A stretch of 64,000 nucleotides of DNA, taken from contig NZ_JASTLC010000001.1 of NCBI RefSeq assembly GCF_030499575.1, positions 1,550,001 through 1,614,000 on the forward strand. Direction: 5' to 3'. Origin of the DNA: Streptomyces sp. DG2A-72. Its GTDB lineage: Bacteria > Actinomycetota > Actinomycetes > Streptomycetales > Streptomycetaceae. The translations under genes and the position numbers were made by a program. The notes under the pieces were generated by a model that ran no database searches, was not told the origin of the DNA, and saw only the letters and a list, made by a program, of their open reading frames with translations. Shown one piece after another: positions 51,938 to 62,093 of this stretch (position 1 is its first letter; each line of letters begins with the position of its first letter).

Positions 51938-53118
51938 CGGATCGCCAGGTTGTCGAGGTAGGACCGCACGTTGCGGCGGGTCTCGGCCACGTTGTCGCCG
52001 CCGAACTTCTCCGCCACCGCATCCGCCAGCACCAGGGCGACCATCGCCTCCGCCACGATGCCCGCCGCCGGCACCGCGGAGACGTCGGAGCGCTGGTGGT
52101 GGGCCTGAGTGGCCTCACCGGTGGCCACGTCCACCGTCTGCAGGGCGCGCGGCACCGTCGCGATCGGCTTCATCGCCGCCCGCACCCGCAACAGCTCACC
52201 CGTGCTCAGCCCGCCCTCCGTACCACCCGAGCGGCCGGAGACCCGCCGGATGCCCTCCGGCGTGTTCACGATCTCGTCATGCGCCTTCGAGCCCGGCACC
52301 CGCGCCAGCTCGAAACCGTCACCCAGCTCCACACCCTTGATCGCCTGAATGCCCATCAGCGCACCCGCGAGGCGGGCGTCCAGCTTGCGGTCCCAGTGCA
52401 CATGCGAGCCCAGGCCCACGGGCACCCCGTACGCCAGGACCTCCACCACACCACCGAGCGTGTCACCGTCCTTGTGCGCCTGATCGACCTCGGCGACCAT
52501 CGCCTTGGAGGCATCCGCGTCCAGGCAGCGCAACGGGTCGGCGTCCAGCTTCTCCACGTCGGCCGGCGTGGGGTACACACCCTGCGGCGCCTTCACGGAA
52601 CACAGCTCGACGACATGGCTGACGATCTCGATCCCGGCCGTCTCCTTCAGATACGACCGGGCCACCGCGCCCAGCGCCACGCGGGCGGCGGTCTCCCGGG
52701 CAGAAGCGCGCTCCAGGATCGGCCGGGCCTCGTCGAAGCCGTACTTCTGCATCCCCGCGAGGTCGGCGTGACCGGGACGCGGCCGGGTCAGCGGCGCGTT
52801 GCGCGCCAGCCCCGCCAGGATCTCCGGGTCGATCGGGTCGGCCGCCATGACCTGTTCCCACTTGGGCCACTCGGTGTTGCCCACCATGACCGCGACCGGG
52901 GAGCCGAGGGTCAGGCCGTGCCGGACGCCGCCGAGGAAGGTGACCTCGTCCTGCTCGAACTTCATCCGGGCACCGCGTCCATAGCCGAGCCGCCGCCGCG
53001 CCAGGTGATCCGCCACCATCTCCGTGGTGATCGGCACGCCGGCCGGAAGGCCCTCCAGCGTCGCGACGAGTGCGGGGCCGTGCGACTCCCCCGCGGTCAG
53101 CCAGCGCAACCTGCTCAA
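51934..53118 (-). CDS. aroC: Chorismate synthase
   Basis: A 394-aa FMNH2-dependent enzyme, final step to chorismate. It begins [20 protein letters not shown] and has the signatures [58 protein letters not shown] and [20 protein letters not shown] (flavin-binding). TTG 53118 has GAGGAG 5 bases upstream and gives exactly the family N-terminus, so a rare TTG start is well supported. It heads the aroC-aroK-aroB run. Confidence 0.97.
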
Positions 53119-53290
53119 CGGTGCTCCTCGGTGCTCGCGCCCTGGTACTGCCCTGCGTATGCGCGTCCTCGCATACGGCAACGGCGTGACCAAGTGCGCG
53201 GCCCTGGCCCGCCACCTCCGATCCTCCCACGTCCGGGGCGCTGATCAGGCCGCTGGTCCATCAGGCGGACGGGAGATGGACAGGACCGTG

Positions 53291-53635
53291 TCACGCGGAG
53301 CCGTTCCCCTGACGCTGCTGCGGGGCGTACGCACCCAGGAAATCGGCACCGCTCGCCTGCTGACCGGCACCACCGGCCGACGGCTGCTGCGGCGCGTACT
53401 CCCCCAGGTAGTCCGCCCCGCGCCCCTGTCCGTACTGCGCCGCCGGGTGCACGGGCAACCCCTGTCGCACCGCGCGCCGGTGGGCGAGCTTGCGCTTCAG
53501 CTTGATGCCCCAGGACGCGACGACGACCAGCACGACGAGTGCGAGCACGGTGATCTGCACCCAGTCCGGCAGGAAGTGCAGCACGGCCTCGAAGATCTCG
53601 CTCTTCACGGACGCCAGCGGCATGCCTGTGACCAT
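53291..53635 (-). CDS. Small single-span membrane protein with a duplicated motif
   Basis: A 114-aa protein. After a short N-terminal helix (LASVKSEIFEAVLHFLPDWV) there is one membrane span (QITVLALVVLVVVASWGI), a basic stop-transfer region (KLKRKLAHRRAVRQG) and a cytosolic tail. The tail holds a near-perfect duplication, GADYLGEYAPQQ and GADFLGAYAPQQ. Such tails often bind partners repeatedly, but I know no function. It stands between aroC and aroE on the same strand, a conserved position in Streptomyces from memory. Confidence 0.75.
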   Translation of the reverse strand: MVTGMPLASVKSEIFEAVLHFLPDWVQITVLALVVLVVVASWGIKLKRKLAHRRAVRQGLPVHPAAQYGQGRGADYLGEYAPQQPSAGGAGQQASGADFLGAYAPQQRQGNGSA

Positions 53636-53686
53636 GGATGTCTCTCCCCCTCCGGTTGTCCGCCCCCTGCGGAACCGGAAGGGATC

Positions 53687-54526
53687 TTAGCGGGCGTCGA
53701 GCATGCGTTCGCCCGCTTTTCGCATGGCGTCCAGCGGCGCCGGGGCCACCCCCGTCATCTGCTCCACCTGGAGCACCGCCTGGTGCAGCAGCAGGTCGAG
53801 CCCGCCGACGACGGCCCCGCCGTACGCCGACCAGCGCGCCGCCAGTGCGGTCGGCCACGGGTCGTACAGGACGTCGAACAGGGTGGCGGGCCGTTCTGGT
53901 ACGGCGGCAGCGAGGGCGTCGGTCGTACCGGCCGGGGTGGTGGCGATGACCAGCGGGCGGCGCAGCGCCTCGGCGGCGTCCGCCCAGTCCGCCGTACGCA
54001 CCTCGATGTCGAGCCGCGCACCCCACTGCCGCATCTCGGCGGCACGTTCCTCGCTGCGGACGTAGGCGACGACCTCGCCGGTGCAGATCCGGGCCAGCGC
54101 CGCCAGCGCGGAGGAGGCGGTCGCGCCGGCGCCGAGGATCGCGGCGGAGTCGACCTGCTCGATCCCGCGCTCGCGCAGGGCGCCGACCATGCCCGGGATG
54201 TCGGTGTTGTCGCCGACACGGCGGCCGTCCTCGGTGAACACGACCGTGTTCACCGCCTCGACCGAGGCAGCCGTCTCGCTGATCTCGTCGAGCAGCGGGA
54301 TCACGGCCCGCTTCAGCGGCATGGTCAGCGACAGTCCCGCCCACTCCGGGCCGAGCCCCTTGAAGAACCCGGGCAGCGTCGACTCGTCGACCTCGAACCG
54401 GTCGTACGACCAGCCGGTCAGCCCCAGTGCCTCATAAGCGGCGCGGTGCAGCACCGGGGACAGGGAGTGGGCGATGGGCGAACCGAGCACCGCGGCCCGG
54501 CGGGCGTCAGTTGCCCGAGCTGTCAT
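53687..54526 (-). CDS. aroE: Shikimate dehydrogenase
   Basis: A 279-aa NADP-dependent enzyme. The shikimate-binding opening is RAAVLGSPIAHSLSPVLHRA (S-x-S), followed by GLSLTMPLKRAVIPLLDEIS with the catalytic Lys region. The NADP domain has AAILGAGATASSALAALARI, and the C-terminal PWPTALAARWSAYGGAVV closes the fold. Length is normal. It is next to mltG, ruvX and alaS, a standard actinobacterial order. Confidence 0.96.
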   Translation of the reverse strand: MTARATDARRAAVLGSPIAHSLSPVLHRAAYEALGLTGWSYDRFEVDESTLPGFFKGLGPEWAGLSLTMPLKRAVIPLLDEISETAASVEAVNTVVFTEDGRRVGDNTDIPGMVGALRERGIEQVDSAAILGAGATASSALAALARICTGEVVAYVRSEERAAEMRQWGARLDIEVRTADWADAAEALRRPLVIATTPAGTTDALAAAVPERPATLFDVLYDPWPTALAARWSAYGGAVVGGLDLLLHQAVLQVEQMTGVAPAPLDAMRKAGERMLDAR

Positions 54527-54586
54527 TGAACTTGTCCTTGAGCCAATGGAACAACGATCCGAAAGTAGCCGCTCGTGCGCGCGGCC

Positions 54587-56245
54587 TCAGTCTCCGCGCC
54601 TCGACGCGTTGAACTCCTCGACCAGCTTCTCGTGCTCCGCGAGCGTCTTGGTGAACTTGCTGGTCTTGCCGTCCAGCGAGATGAAGTAGTACCAGCCGTC
54701 GTCCGTCGGATTGAGCGCACCCTTGAGCGCTTCCGCACCGGGGTTGTCGATGGGGCCGGGGGGCAGCCCCTTGACGTAGTACGTGTTGTACGGGTTGTTG
54801 TACTGCCTCAGCTCGGCGATCGTCAGGTCGATCTTGCTCTGATTCTTGATGTAGTTGTACGTGGAGTCGAACTCCAGGGAGCCGTAGGTCTCGGGGTTCC
54901 CGGGCTTGAGGCGGTTGTAGACGACCTCGGCCATCTTGCGGAAGTCGTCATGGCTCGTGCCCTCGGCCTGCGCGAGGCTCGCCACGGTGAGCAGCTGCCA
55001 GGGGCCGTCGAGACCCAGGCTCTTGGCCTTCTTCTCCAGGCCGAGCTCTTCGTACGTGTCAGTGGCCCGGCTGACCATCTCCTTCAGGATGGTCTCCGGC
55101 TTCTGCCCCTTGCTGACCCCGTAGCTGGAGGGGTAGAGGAATCCTTCCAGCGGGTCCTTCACGTTCGGGTGGTTCAACGCCCAGTCGGGCAGCCCGAGGT
55201 CCTTGTACTTCTCCTTCGCGGCCTTCGCCGTGGTGCCCGCCGACAGTCCGAGGCGCTTGTCGATCTCCGTGTAGATCGCCGTGTTCCGAGTGCCCTCGGC
55301 GATGATCAGGTTGTTCTGGCTCTTGGGGTCGAGCATCAGCTCGACGGCGCTGGCGGCGGACATCTCCTTCTTCATGAGATACACGCCGGCCTGGATCTTC
55401 TTGCCGTCGGGATTCTGCGACTGCGCGGCCACGAACGCGTCGACGCTCTTGACGACGCCCTGCTTCTTCAGCTCCTGACCGATGGCGTATCCGCCGGCAC
55501 CCTTGGGGATGGTGACGGTCACCGACTCGCTCGTACCGTCACCCGCGTAGTCCGGGGCCGCGCCGAAACGATCCTGGTAGAACTGGTAGCCGAAGTACCC
55601 GACACCGGCCAGGCCGCCGCCGAAGACAAGGACGACCACCAGACAGGCACACCCACTGCGGCGCTTCTTGGGCTTGCCGCCCCTGCTCCGCCGGTCGCCG
55701 CGCCCGCCGCCGTCCCCGGGTTCGTCGGAGTCGTCGTCATCGTCACCGCCCGCGAAGAAGGCGTGCTCACCCTGGTCGGGGCCGGGGTCCCAGTCGGTCC
55801 GCGGTTCCGGCTCCTCGCGCCGTCGGCTCGGTGGCTCCGGCGGCGGGTAGGCGTCCGGTGTGCCGTAGTAGTCGGGCTGCTGCCCGTCGTAGCCCACGGC
55901 CTGCTGGCCGTACGGGTCCGCCGGGTCGGGGTACGGGGTCTGCGCGTGCGTGCCGGTGGGCCAGCCGTTCTCGTCGTACTGCTGGTGCCCCTGGCCGCCG
56001 TACTGCTGCGGGTCGTACTGCTGCTGGTACTGCTGCTGCGACTGGTCGTATCCGGACTGCTCGCCGGTGCCCCAGTCGCCGTACTGGGGCTGCTGCGGCT
56101 GCTGCGGGTGGTGCTGCGGCTGGCCGCCGTAGGCAGGCTGCTGAGCCGCGTGGCCCTGCTGCTGCCCTTCCCATCCGCCGTCCCCGAACAACGGGTCCTC
56201 CGGATGCCACGGTTCGGAGCCTTGGCCCCGGCCATACTCAGTCAT
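54587..56245 (-). CDS. mltG: Endolytic murein transglycosylase (MltG/YceG)
   Basis: A 552-aa enzyme that cleaves nascent glycan strands. The unusual first 195 residues are Gln/Tyr/Gly/Pro-rich and disordered (YDQSQQQYQQQYDPQQYG, then an acidic GGDDDDDSDEP patch and basic KPKKRRS). One membrane span follows (about 198-222, CACLVVVLVFGGGLAGVGYF). The outside part has a LysM-like domain and the YceG domain with LLTVASLAQAEGTSHDDFRK, the Glu being catalytic, and YVKGLPPGPIDNPG. ATG 56245 has AGGGGA at 4 bases. The long cytosolic tail may link it to the divisome. Confidence 0.94.
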   Translation of the reverse strand: MTEYGRGQGSEPWHPEDPLFGDGGWEGQQQGHAAQQPAYGGQPQHHPQQPQQPQYGDWGTGEQSGYDQSQQQYQQQYDPQQYGGQGHQQYDENGWPTGTHAQTPYPDPADPYGQQAVGYDGQQPDYYGTPDAYPPPEPPSRRREEPEPRTDWDPGPDQGEHAFFAGGDDDDDSDEPGDGGGRGDRRSRGGKPKKRRSGCACLVVVLVFGGGLAGVGYFGYQFYQDRFGAAPDYAGDGTSESVTVTIPKGAGGYAIGQELKKQGVVKSVDAFVAAQSQNPDGKKIQAGVYLMKKEMSAASAVELMLDPKSQNNLIIAEGTRNTAIYTEIDKRLGLSAGTTAKAAKEKYKDLGLPDWALNHPNVKDPLEGFLYPSSYGVSKGQKPETILKEMVSRATDTYEELGLEKKAKSLGLDGPWQLLTVASLAQAEGTSHDDFRKMAEVVYNRLKPGNPETYGSLEFDSTYNYIKNQSKIDLTIAELRQYNNPYNTYYVKGLPPGPIDNPGAEALKGALNPTDDGWYYFISLDGKTSKFTKTLAEHEKLVEEFNASRRGD

Positions 56246-56366
56246 CGATCCCCTAGAGCCGCGAGGCGGCGGTCGCGCGGCTTTCGGCTCGGCTTCCGTC
56301 CCGCCTCTCTTTGTGCGGCAGCTGTTCGAACACCGCCGCATCGCGCGGAACGTTACCGTATCGCGA

Positions 56367-56852
56367 TCAGATGACCACTTCGACGCCCTCGCCCGGGGCT
56401 TTACCTGACACCCGTTCGGATTCGAGCGCCTGCTGCAAGATGATCACAGCGGCTGCCTGGTCGATGACGGACCGGCCCTTCTTCGACGACACGCCAGAGG
56501 CGCGCAGTCCCTGACTGGCCGTCACCGTGGTCATGCGTTCGTCCACGAGTCTGACAGGTACCGGTGCGATGCCTTTGGCCAGCTCCTGGGCGAAGGCGCG
56601 AACCTTTACCGCTGCCGGGCCCTCGCCTCCCTTGAGGGAGCGAGGAAGACCGACGACGACTTCGATCGGCTCGTACTCCTCGACGAGTTGCCTCAGCCGG
56701 CGGTGGGCGGCCGGGATGTCACGTCCCGGGACCGTCTCCACCGGTGTGGCGAGGATCCCGTCGGGGTCGCACGAGGCGACCCCGATGCGGGCGTCCCCGA
56801 CGTCGATCGCGAGGCGACGGCCGCGGCGCATGACGTGTTCGGCTCCGCTCAC
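56367..56852 (-). CDS. ruvX: RuvX/YqgF Holliday-junction resolvase-like protein
   Basis: A 161-aa RNase H-fold protein. Signatures are [20 protein letters not shown] (first catalytic Asp), [20 protein letters not shown], and a C-terminal [16 protein letters not shown] with the Asp-Glu pair. Family members have been linked to pre-16S rRNA 5' processing and to junction resolution. GTG 56852 overlaps the alaS stop as GTGA. It lies 121 bases upstream of mltG. Confidence 0.93.
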   Translation of the reverse strand: MSGAEHVMRRGRRLAIDVGDARIGVASCDPDGILATPVETVPGRDIPAAHRRLRQLVEEYEPIEVVVGLPRSLKGGEGPAAVKVRAFAQELAKGIAPVPVRLVDERMTTVTASQGLRASGVSSKKGRSVIDQAAAVIILQQALESERVSGKAPGEGVEVVI

Positions 56853-59521
56853 TTGGCCGTTTCCGCCACGAGGCGCTCGACGGCGTCGACGGCCTCGCCG
56901 ATGGCGGCCGGGTTCTGGCCGCCGCCCTGGGCGAGGTCCGGCTTGCCGCCACCGCCGCCGCCGAGGGTCTTGGCGGCCGCACGGACCAGATCGCCGGCCT
57001 TCAGGCCCCGCTCGCGGGCGGCCTCGTTGGTGGCGATGACCGTCAGCGGCTTGCCGCCCGCCACGGTGAACAGGGCGACCACGGCGGCCCGTCCGCCCTG
57101 GATACGGCCGCGCACGTCGAGGACCAGCTTGCGCAGATCGTCGGCGGTGGTGCCGTCCGGGACCTGGCCGGTGACGAGAGCGATGCCGCGTACGTCCTTG
57201 GCGGACTCGACGAGACCGGCGGCGGCCTGCAGAACCTTCTCGGCGCGGAACTTCTCGATCTCCTTCTCGGCGTCCTTCAGCTTGCCGAGCATGGCGGAGA
57301 CCTTCTCCGGGAGCTCCTCCGGGCGGCCCTTGATCAGCTCCTGGAGCTGGGCGACGACCGTGTGCTCACGGGCGAGGAAGTTGTAGGCGTCGACGCCGAC
57401 GAGGGCCTCGATACGGCGTACGCCGGAGCCGATGGACGACTCGCCGAGCAGCTTGACCAGGCCCAGCTGGGCGGTGTTGTGGACGTGCGTGCCGCCGCAC
57501 AGCTCCTTGGAGAAGTCGCCGATGGTGACGACGCGGACGCGCTCGCCGTACTTCTCGCCGAACTCGGCGATGGCGCCCTGCTTCTTGGCCTCGTCGATGC
57601 CCATGACGTCGGCGCGGACGTCCAGGTCACGGGCGAGCACCTCGTTGATCTTCTGCTCGACGTCGGTCATCACGGCCGTGGGAACGGCGGACGGGGAACC
57701 GAAGTCGAAGCGGAAGCGGCCGGGCTGGTTCTCGGAACCGGCCTGGGCGGCCGTCGGGCCGAGGGCGTCGCGCAGGGCCTGGTGGGTGAGGTGCGTGGCC
57801 GAGTGGGCGCGGGCGATGGCCTTGCGGCGCCGGTCGTCGATGGAGGCGTGGGCCTTGGCGCCGACGGTGACCTCGCCGACCTGGACGACGCCCCTGTGGA
57901 CGTACACACCCGGGACCGGCTTCTGGCAGTCGCGGATCTCGATGACGGCGCCGGTGTCGACCTTGATACGGCCGGTGTCGCCGATCTGGCCGCCGCCCTC
58001 GGCGTAGAACGGCGTGCGGTCGAGGACGATCTCGACCTCGTCGCCCTCGGTGGCGGCCGGCGAGGAGACGCCGTCGACGAGGATGCCGACGATCGTGGAC
58101 TCGCCCTCGGTGTCGGTGTAGCCGATGAACTCGGTCTCACCGGCGGTGTCGGCGATCTCGCGGTAGGCGCCGGTACCGGCGTGGCCGGTCTTCTTGGCCT
58201 GGGCGTCGGCCTTGGCGCGCTCCCGCTGCTCCTTCATCAGGCGGCGGAAGCCGTCCTCGTCCACGGAGAGGCCCTGTTCGGCGGCCATCTCCAGGGTGAG
58301 GTCGATCGGGAAGCCCCAGGTGTCGTGGAGCAGGAACGCCTTGTCGCCGGCGAGGACGGTGCCACCGGCCTGCTTGGTCTCGGTGACGGCCGTGTCGAGG
58401 ATGTTGGTGCCGGCCTTCAGCGTCTTGAGGAAGGCGTTCTCCTCGGCGAGGGCGACCTTCTCGATGCGCTCCCGGTCGGTGATGAGCTCGGGGTACTGCT
58501 GGCCCATCATCTCGATGACCGTGTCGATCAGTTCCTTGACGACCGGACCGGTGGCGCCGAGCAGGCGCATGTTGCGGATGGCGCGGCGCATGATGCGGCG
58601 CAGGACGTAGCCACGGCCCTCGTTGCCGGGGGTGACGCCGTCGCCGATGAGCATCACGGACGTCCGCATGTGGTCGGTGACGACGCGGAGGGAGACGTCC
58701 GACCCGTGGGCGGCGCCGTAGTGCACGCCCGTCAGCTCGGTGGCCTTCTTGATGACGGCCATGGAGGTGTCGATCTCGTACATGTTCTGCACGCCCTGCA
58801 GAATCATGGCGAGGCGCTCCATGCCGAGGCCCGTGTCGATGTTCTTGCTCGGCAGGTCGCCGAGGATCTCGAAGTTGTCCTTGCCGATGCCCTCGCCGCG
58901 CTCGTACTGCATGAAGACGAGGTTCCAGATCTCCACGTACCGCTCGTCGTTGACGGCGGGGCCGCCCTCGACGCCGAACTCGGGGCCGCGGTCGTAGTTG
59001 ATCTCGGAACAGGGGCCGCACGGGCCGGGGACGCCCATGGACCAGTAGTTGTCCTTCATGCCCAGGCGCTGGATGCGCTCCTTGGGCACGCCGACGATCT
59101 CGTGCCAGATGCGCTCGGCCTCGTCGTCGTCCTTGTAGACGGTGATCCACAGACGCTCGGGGTCGAGGCCGTAACCGCCCTTGTCCTGGGGCGTGGTGAG
59201 CAGCTCCCAGGCGTACTTGATGGCGCCTTCCTTGAAGTAGTCGCCGAAGGAGAAGTTGCCGCACATCTGGAAGAACGTGCCGTGGCGGGTGGTCTTGCCG
59301 ACTTCTTCGATGTCCGGCGTGCGCACGCACTTCTGCACGCTGGTGGCGCGGGCGTACGGCGGCTTGACCTCGCCCAGGAAGTAGGGCTTGAAGGGCACCA
59401 TGCCGGCCGGGACAAGGAGCAGAGTCGGGTCGTCCGCGATGAGCGACGCCGAAGGGACGACGGTGTGCCCGCGCTCCTCGAAGAAGCTCAGCCAGCGGCG
59501 GCGGATCTCAGCCGACTCCAT
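56849..59521 (-). CDS. alaS: Alanyl-tRNA synthetase
   Basis: An 890-aa class II synthetase. Activation-site motifs are [60 protein letters not shown] and [14 protein letters not shown]. The editing domain has [16 protein letters not shown] (H-x-x-x-H) and the third Zn ligand set with [19 protein letters not shown]. The C-Ala domain is rich in Gly near the end ([19 protein letters not shown]). Its ATG overlaps the upstream stop by one base (TGATG) and its stop overlaps ruvX. Confidence 0.98.
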   Translation of the reverse strand: MESAEIRRRWLSFFEERGHTVVPSASLIADDPTLLLVPAGMVPFKPYFLGEVKPPYARATSVQKCVRTPDIEEVGKTTRHGTFFQMCGNFSFGDYFKEGAIKYAWELLTTPQDKGGYGLDPERLWITVYKDDDEAERIWHEIVGVPKERIQRLGMKDNYWSMGVPGPCGPCSEINYDRGPEFGVEGGPAVNDERYVEIWNLVFMQYERGEGIGKDNFEILGDLPSKNIDTGLGMERLAMILQGVQNMYEIDTSMAVIKKATELTGVHYGAAHGSDVSLRVVTDHMRTSVMLIGDGVTPGNEGRGYVLRRIMRRAIRNMRLLGATGPVVKELIDTVIEMMGQQYPELITDRERIEKVALAEENAFLKTLKAGTNILDTAVTETKQAGGTVLAGDKAFLLHDTWGFPIDLTLEMAAEQGLSVDEDGFRRLMKEQRERAKADAQAKKTGHAGTGAYREIADTAGETEFIGYTDTEGESTIVGILVDGVSSPAATEGDEVEIVLDRTPFYAEGGGQIGDTGRIKVDTGAVIEIRDCQKPVPGVYVHRGVVQVGEVTVGAKAHASIDDRRRKAIARAHSATHLTHQALRDALGPTAAQAGSENQPGRFRFDFGSPSAVPTAVMTDVEQKINEVLARDLDVRADVMGIDEAKKQGAIAEFGEKYGERVRVVTIGDFSKELCGGTHVHNTAQLGLVKLLGESSIGSGVRRIEALVGVDAYNFLAREHTVVAQLQELIKGRPEELPEKVSAMLGKLKDAEKEIEKFRAEKVLQAAAGLVESAKDVRGIALVTGQVPDGTTADDLRKLVLDVRGRIQGGRAAVVALFTVAGGKPLTVIATNEAARERGLKAGDLVRAAAKTLGGGGGGKPDLAQGGGQNPAAIGEAVDAVERLVAETAK

Positions 59522-59871
59522 CAGTGGTCCTCATTCCGGTTGTACGAATACGTCGTCCTGTCACTGTCGACGGACTTCGGGGTGTTGCGGTTCTCGATGG
59601 CGGCGAAGCGCCGGGGTGCGGGGAGTTCGGGGTTCTCGTTGATCCCCAGTGCCTCTCCCAGCTCGGCCTCCCGCTGGGCCATGCCGTCGCGGACGTCGAG
59701 CGCGAAGCCCACCGCACGGTCCTTGAGCCGGTGACCGGCCTCGAGCGCCTTGTTGGCCGCGGTCGCGGCGAGGTTCTCGGGGGTCAGCTGCTTCAGCTTG
59801 CGGTTGACCTTGGTGGTGGCCCACACACCGGCGGCGACGCCCGTGGTGAACCAGAACGTACGGCGGAACAT
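59521..59871 (-). CDS. Small conserved membrane-associated protein (DUF6167-like)
   Basis: A 116-aa protein. A hydrophobic N-terminus ([20 protein letters not shown]) could anchor it, followed by basic and helical segments ([40 protein letters not shown]) and a polar tail. It sits between alaS and the DUF948 protein, with a one-base overlap to alaS, as in other streptomycetes. Function unknown; it may help a membrane-linked role of its neighbour. Confidence 0.8.
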   Translation of the reverse strand: MFRRTFWFTTGVAAGVWATTKVNRKLKQLTPENLAATAANKALEAGHRLKDRAVGFALDVRDGMAQREAELGEALGINENPELPAPRRFAAIENRNTPKSVDSDRTTYSYNRNEDH

Positions 59872-59879
59872 CGGTTCGC

Positions 59880-60323
59880 TCAGTCCTTCTTCCGCTTCGC
59901 CCGCCGTGCGGCCGGGACGGTGCGGCCCACGATCACGCTACGTCGGGGCGCCTTCGCGGGCACGTCGTCCTTGCGGCCGCCGATGGCCCGGCGCACGCCG
60001 TAACCGAAGGCCGCGACCTTGACCAGGGGCCCGCCGAAGGTGGAGGCGACGGTGGTCGACAGCGCGGACGCGTTCGACGTGACCTCCTGGACGTCCGACG
60101 CGATCGAGTCGACCCGGTCGATCTGGGTCTGCGCGGAACGCACCGCCGCGGAGGCATCTGCCAGGAGCGGGACGGCCTGGTCGGTCACGTCCGCGACGAG
60201 CTTGGTGGTCGCCTTGAGCGTCTGGGCCAGCCTCACCAGTGCGACGGCGAGGAAGGAGACCAGGATCGCCCAGAAGACGGCCACCAGGATCCCGGCCACC
60301 TCTCCACCGGACACTGTGTGCAC
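59880..60323 (-). CDS. DUF948-family membrane protein
   Basis: A 147-aa protein with one N-terminal membrane helix (EVAGILVAVFWAILVSFLAV). A long coiled-coil-like helix follows (RLAQTLKATTKLVADVTDQA, AAVRSAQTQIDRVDSIASDV) and a Lys/Arg-rich C-terminus (RTVPAARRAKRKKD). This is the DUF948 layout, loosely like methyl-accepting coiled coils. GTG 60323 was used; GTG 60314 is possible. It lies 8 bases upstream of the next small gene, probably in the alaS unit. Confidence 0.82.
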   Translation of the reverse strand: MHTVSGGEVAGILVAVFWAILVSFLAVALVRLAQTLKATTKLVADVTDQAVPLLADASAAVRSAQTQIDRVDSIASDVQEVTSNASALSTTVASTFGGPLVKVAAFGYGVRRAIGGRKDDVPAKAPRRSVIVGRTVPAARRAKRKKD

Positions 60324-60417
60324 CCGCTCCCTGAAACGTGCCTCTACATCGAAAAGTCGTGGGTCGAGCCTATCGCGCCGGGCATGCCGCTCCGTACCGG
60401 ATTACGGCCCGCGCACA

Positions 60418-61100
60418 CATGAGTTGCCCGGCGGACGGCTGTCGGAGGGACGGCACTGGCTGGAGCGGTCGGTCCAGGCCGACTCGGGCCACGATCAGCC
60501 CCGGCTGAAGGCACTGTGGGTGCTCGGTCATGTGGCGATCCTGCAGGGCGACACGGTGCCCGCGCTGGCGGCGCTGCAGGAGTGCCGGGAGGAGGCGGAG
60601 CGCGCCGCGCACCCCACAGCGGTGGCGTACGCCGAGCATCGCAGATGGGCCAGGTCGAGCTGGCGATGACGCGGCGTTCCAGGGCGATCTGCCGGATGCG
60701 GTACGGCTGTCCGAGGACGTGCGCCGGGTGGGTGAGGACCACGGCGAGCGATGGGCCCGGGCGTACGCGCTGTATCTCCTCGGGTACGCGGCCTGGAGCG
60801 ACGGCGACCTGGACCGGGCCCGCGGTCTGCTCACCGAGTACCTGGGCAGCGCCCTCCTTCCGCGACCTGCTGGGCTCGGTGCTGACGATCGTGCTGCCGG
60901 CCCTGGTCACGGCCTCCGAGGCAGACACGGCGGAGGCGGCGGCGCTCCAGGGCGCGGCGTCCGGGCTGTGACCCTAGGTGGGGCTGCGGCTGTTCGGCTC
61001 GGCCCACTACAACGCGCCGCATCAGCTGTGCGAGGCCATGGCCCGGGAGGATCTCGGCGCCGCGTGGCCCGGTACGGCACGGTCGGGGCGCCTCGGACAT
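60418..61100 (+). pseudogene. Remnant of a LuxR-type regulator's TPR sensor region
   Basis: Three frames in turn carry fragments of one protein. LPGGRLSEGRHWLERSVQAD with ALWVLGHVAILQGDTVPALA is in the first frame (to 60669). DDAAFQGDLPDAVRLSEDVR with ALYLLGYAAWSDGDLDRARG is in the second (to about 60870). FRDLLGSVLTIVLPALVTAS, then LRLFGSAHYNAPHQLCEAMA, is in the third, which also has in-frame TGA and TAG codons near 60970. These are typical tetratricopeptide regions of large LuxR/ATPase regulators. No ATPase or helix-turn-helix part is left. Confidence 0.75.
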
Positions 61101-61173
61101 GCGCAAGCCCGCCGCCTCGCCCACCCGGAAGGGCGGGGAGACGGCGGGCTGAGGTGCTACGGCCTGCCGGAGA

Positions 61174-61788
61174 TCAGCGGGCGTAGTACTCGACGACGAG
61201 CTGCTCGTCGCAGATCACCGGGATCTCCTTGCGGTTCGGCTCGCGGTCCAGGCGGAAGGCCAGGGCGCGGAGGTTCACCTGGAGGTAGCGCGGGGTCTCG
61301 CCGTCGGGGGCGAAGCCGCCCTCACGGGCGATGGAGAAGAGGGTCTTCTCACGGCTGCGCTCACGGACCATCACGACGTCGTCGGGCTTGACGCGGAAGG
61401 ACGGCTTGTCGACCTTCTGGCCGTTGACCTCGATGTGGCCGTGGACGACCATCTGGCGGGCCTGGTAGATCGTGCGGGCGATGCCCGAACGCAGGACCAG
61501 CGCGTCGAGACGACGCTCCAGCTCGATGATCAGGGCCTCACCGGTCTTGCCCTGAACCTTGGAGGCACGCTCGTAGGCGCGGACGAGCTGGCGCTCGGAC
61601 ACGTCGTACTGCGCACGCAGACGCTGCTTCTCCAGCAGACGGACCTTGTAGTCCGAGTTCTGCTTGCGGCCACGGCCGTGCTCACCCGGCGGGTAGGGAC
61701 GGGCCTCGAAGTACTTGACGGCCTTCGGGGTCAGCGCGATGCCGAGGGCACGCGACTTCTTGACCTTGGGGCGGGGCTGGTTCGCCAC
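61174..61788 (-). CDS. rpsD: 30S ribosomal protein S4
   Basis: A 204-aa primary rRNA-binding protein. It begins [20 protein letters not shown], keeps [38 protein letters not shown], and the S4 RNA-binding domain [40 protein letters not shown]. This actinobacterial form lacks the Zn-binding cysteines near the N-terminus. GTG 61788. It stands alone, unlike the alpha-operon arrangement elsewhere, and has a long leader that could bind S4 itself. Confidence 0.98.
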   Translation of the reverse strand: MANQPRPKVKKSRALGIALTPKAVKYFEARPYPPGEHGRGRKQNSDYKVRLLEKQRLRAQYDVSERQLVRAYERASKVQGKTGEALIIELERRLDALVLRSGIARTIYQARQMVVHGHIEVNGQKVDKPSFRVKPDDVVMVRERSREKTLFSIAREGGFAPDGETPRYLQVNLRALAFRLDREPNRKEIPVICDEQLVVEYYAR

Positions 61789-62085
61789 TGCTTCTTCTTT
61801 CCTGGTTATCGGCTTGTCAGGGTTGAGGGAGGTCGCATCCGCAGCCTGGGAGACCCTGCGGGTCCGGTCGGTCGGACCTGCTGGGCAGCCGCTCCCTGGT
61901 CTGGGCACATACGTGCAGCACGCGAGTGGCCCACCGACCGGTCCCGTCGTAGACGAGTGGTGGTGGGCTGCCCGCGACACCATTCGAACGGTGCGCGACG
62001 CTCCTGGAGCCGGTCCGTGAGGACCGGGTTTCCGGCTGACCGTCCTGTTCTGACTGCACAGGACACAGCACTTCGAGTGATTCTA
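61789..62085 (-). promoter_or_regulatory. Promoter and long leader of rpsD
   Basis: TAGAAT (62085-62080 on the minus strand) is a good -10 box only a few bases from the rarA stop; the -35 would lie within the rarA end and is weak. That predicts a leader of about 285 bases. It contains a 7-bp hairpin CCGGTCC/GGACCGG (loop GTGA, near 62012-62029) and other G/C stems. S4 autoregulation is a reasonable guess. Confidence 0.45.
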
Positions 62086-62093
62086 CAGGGTGC

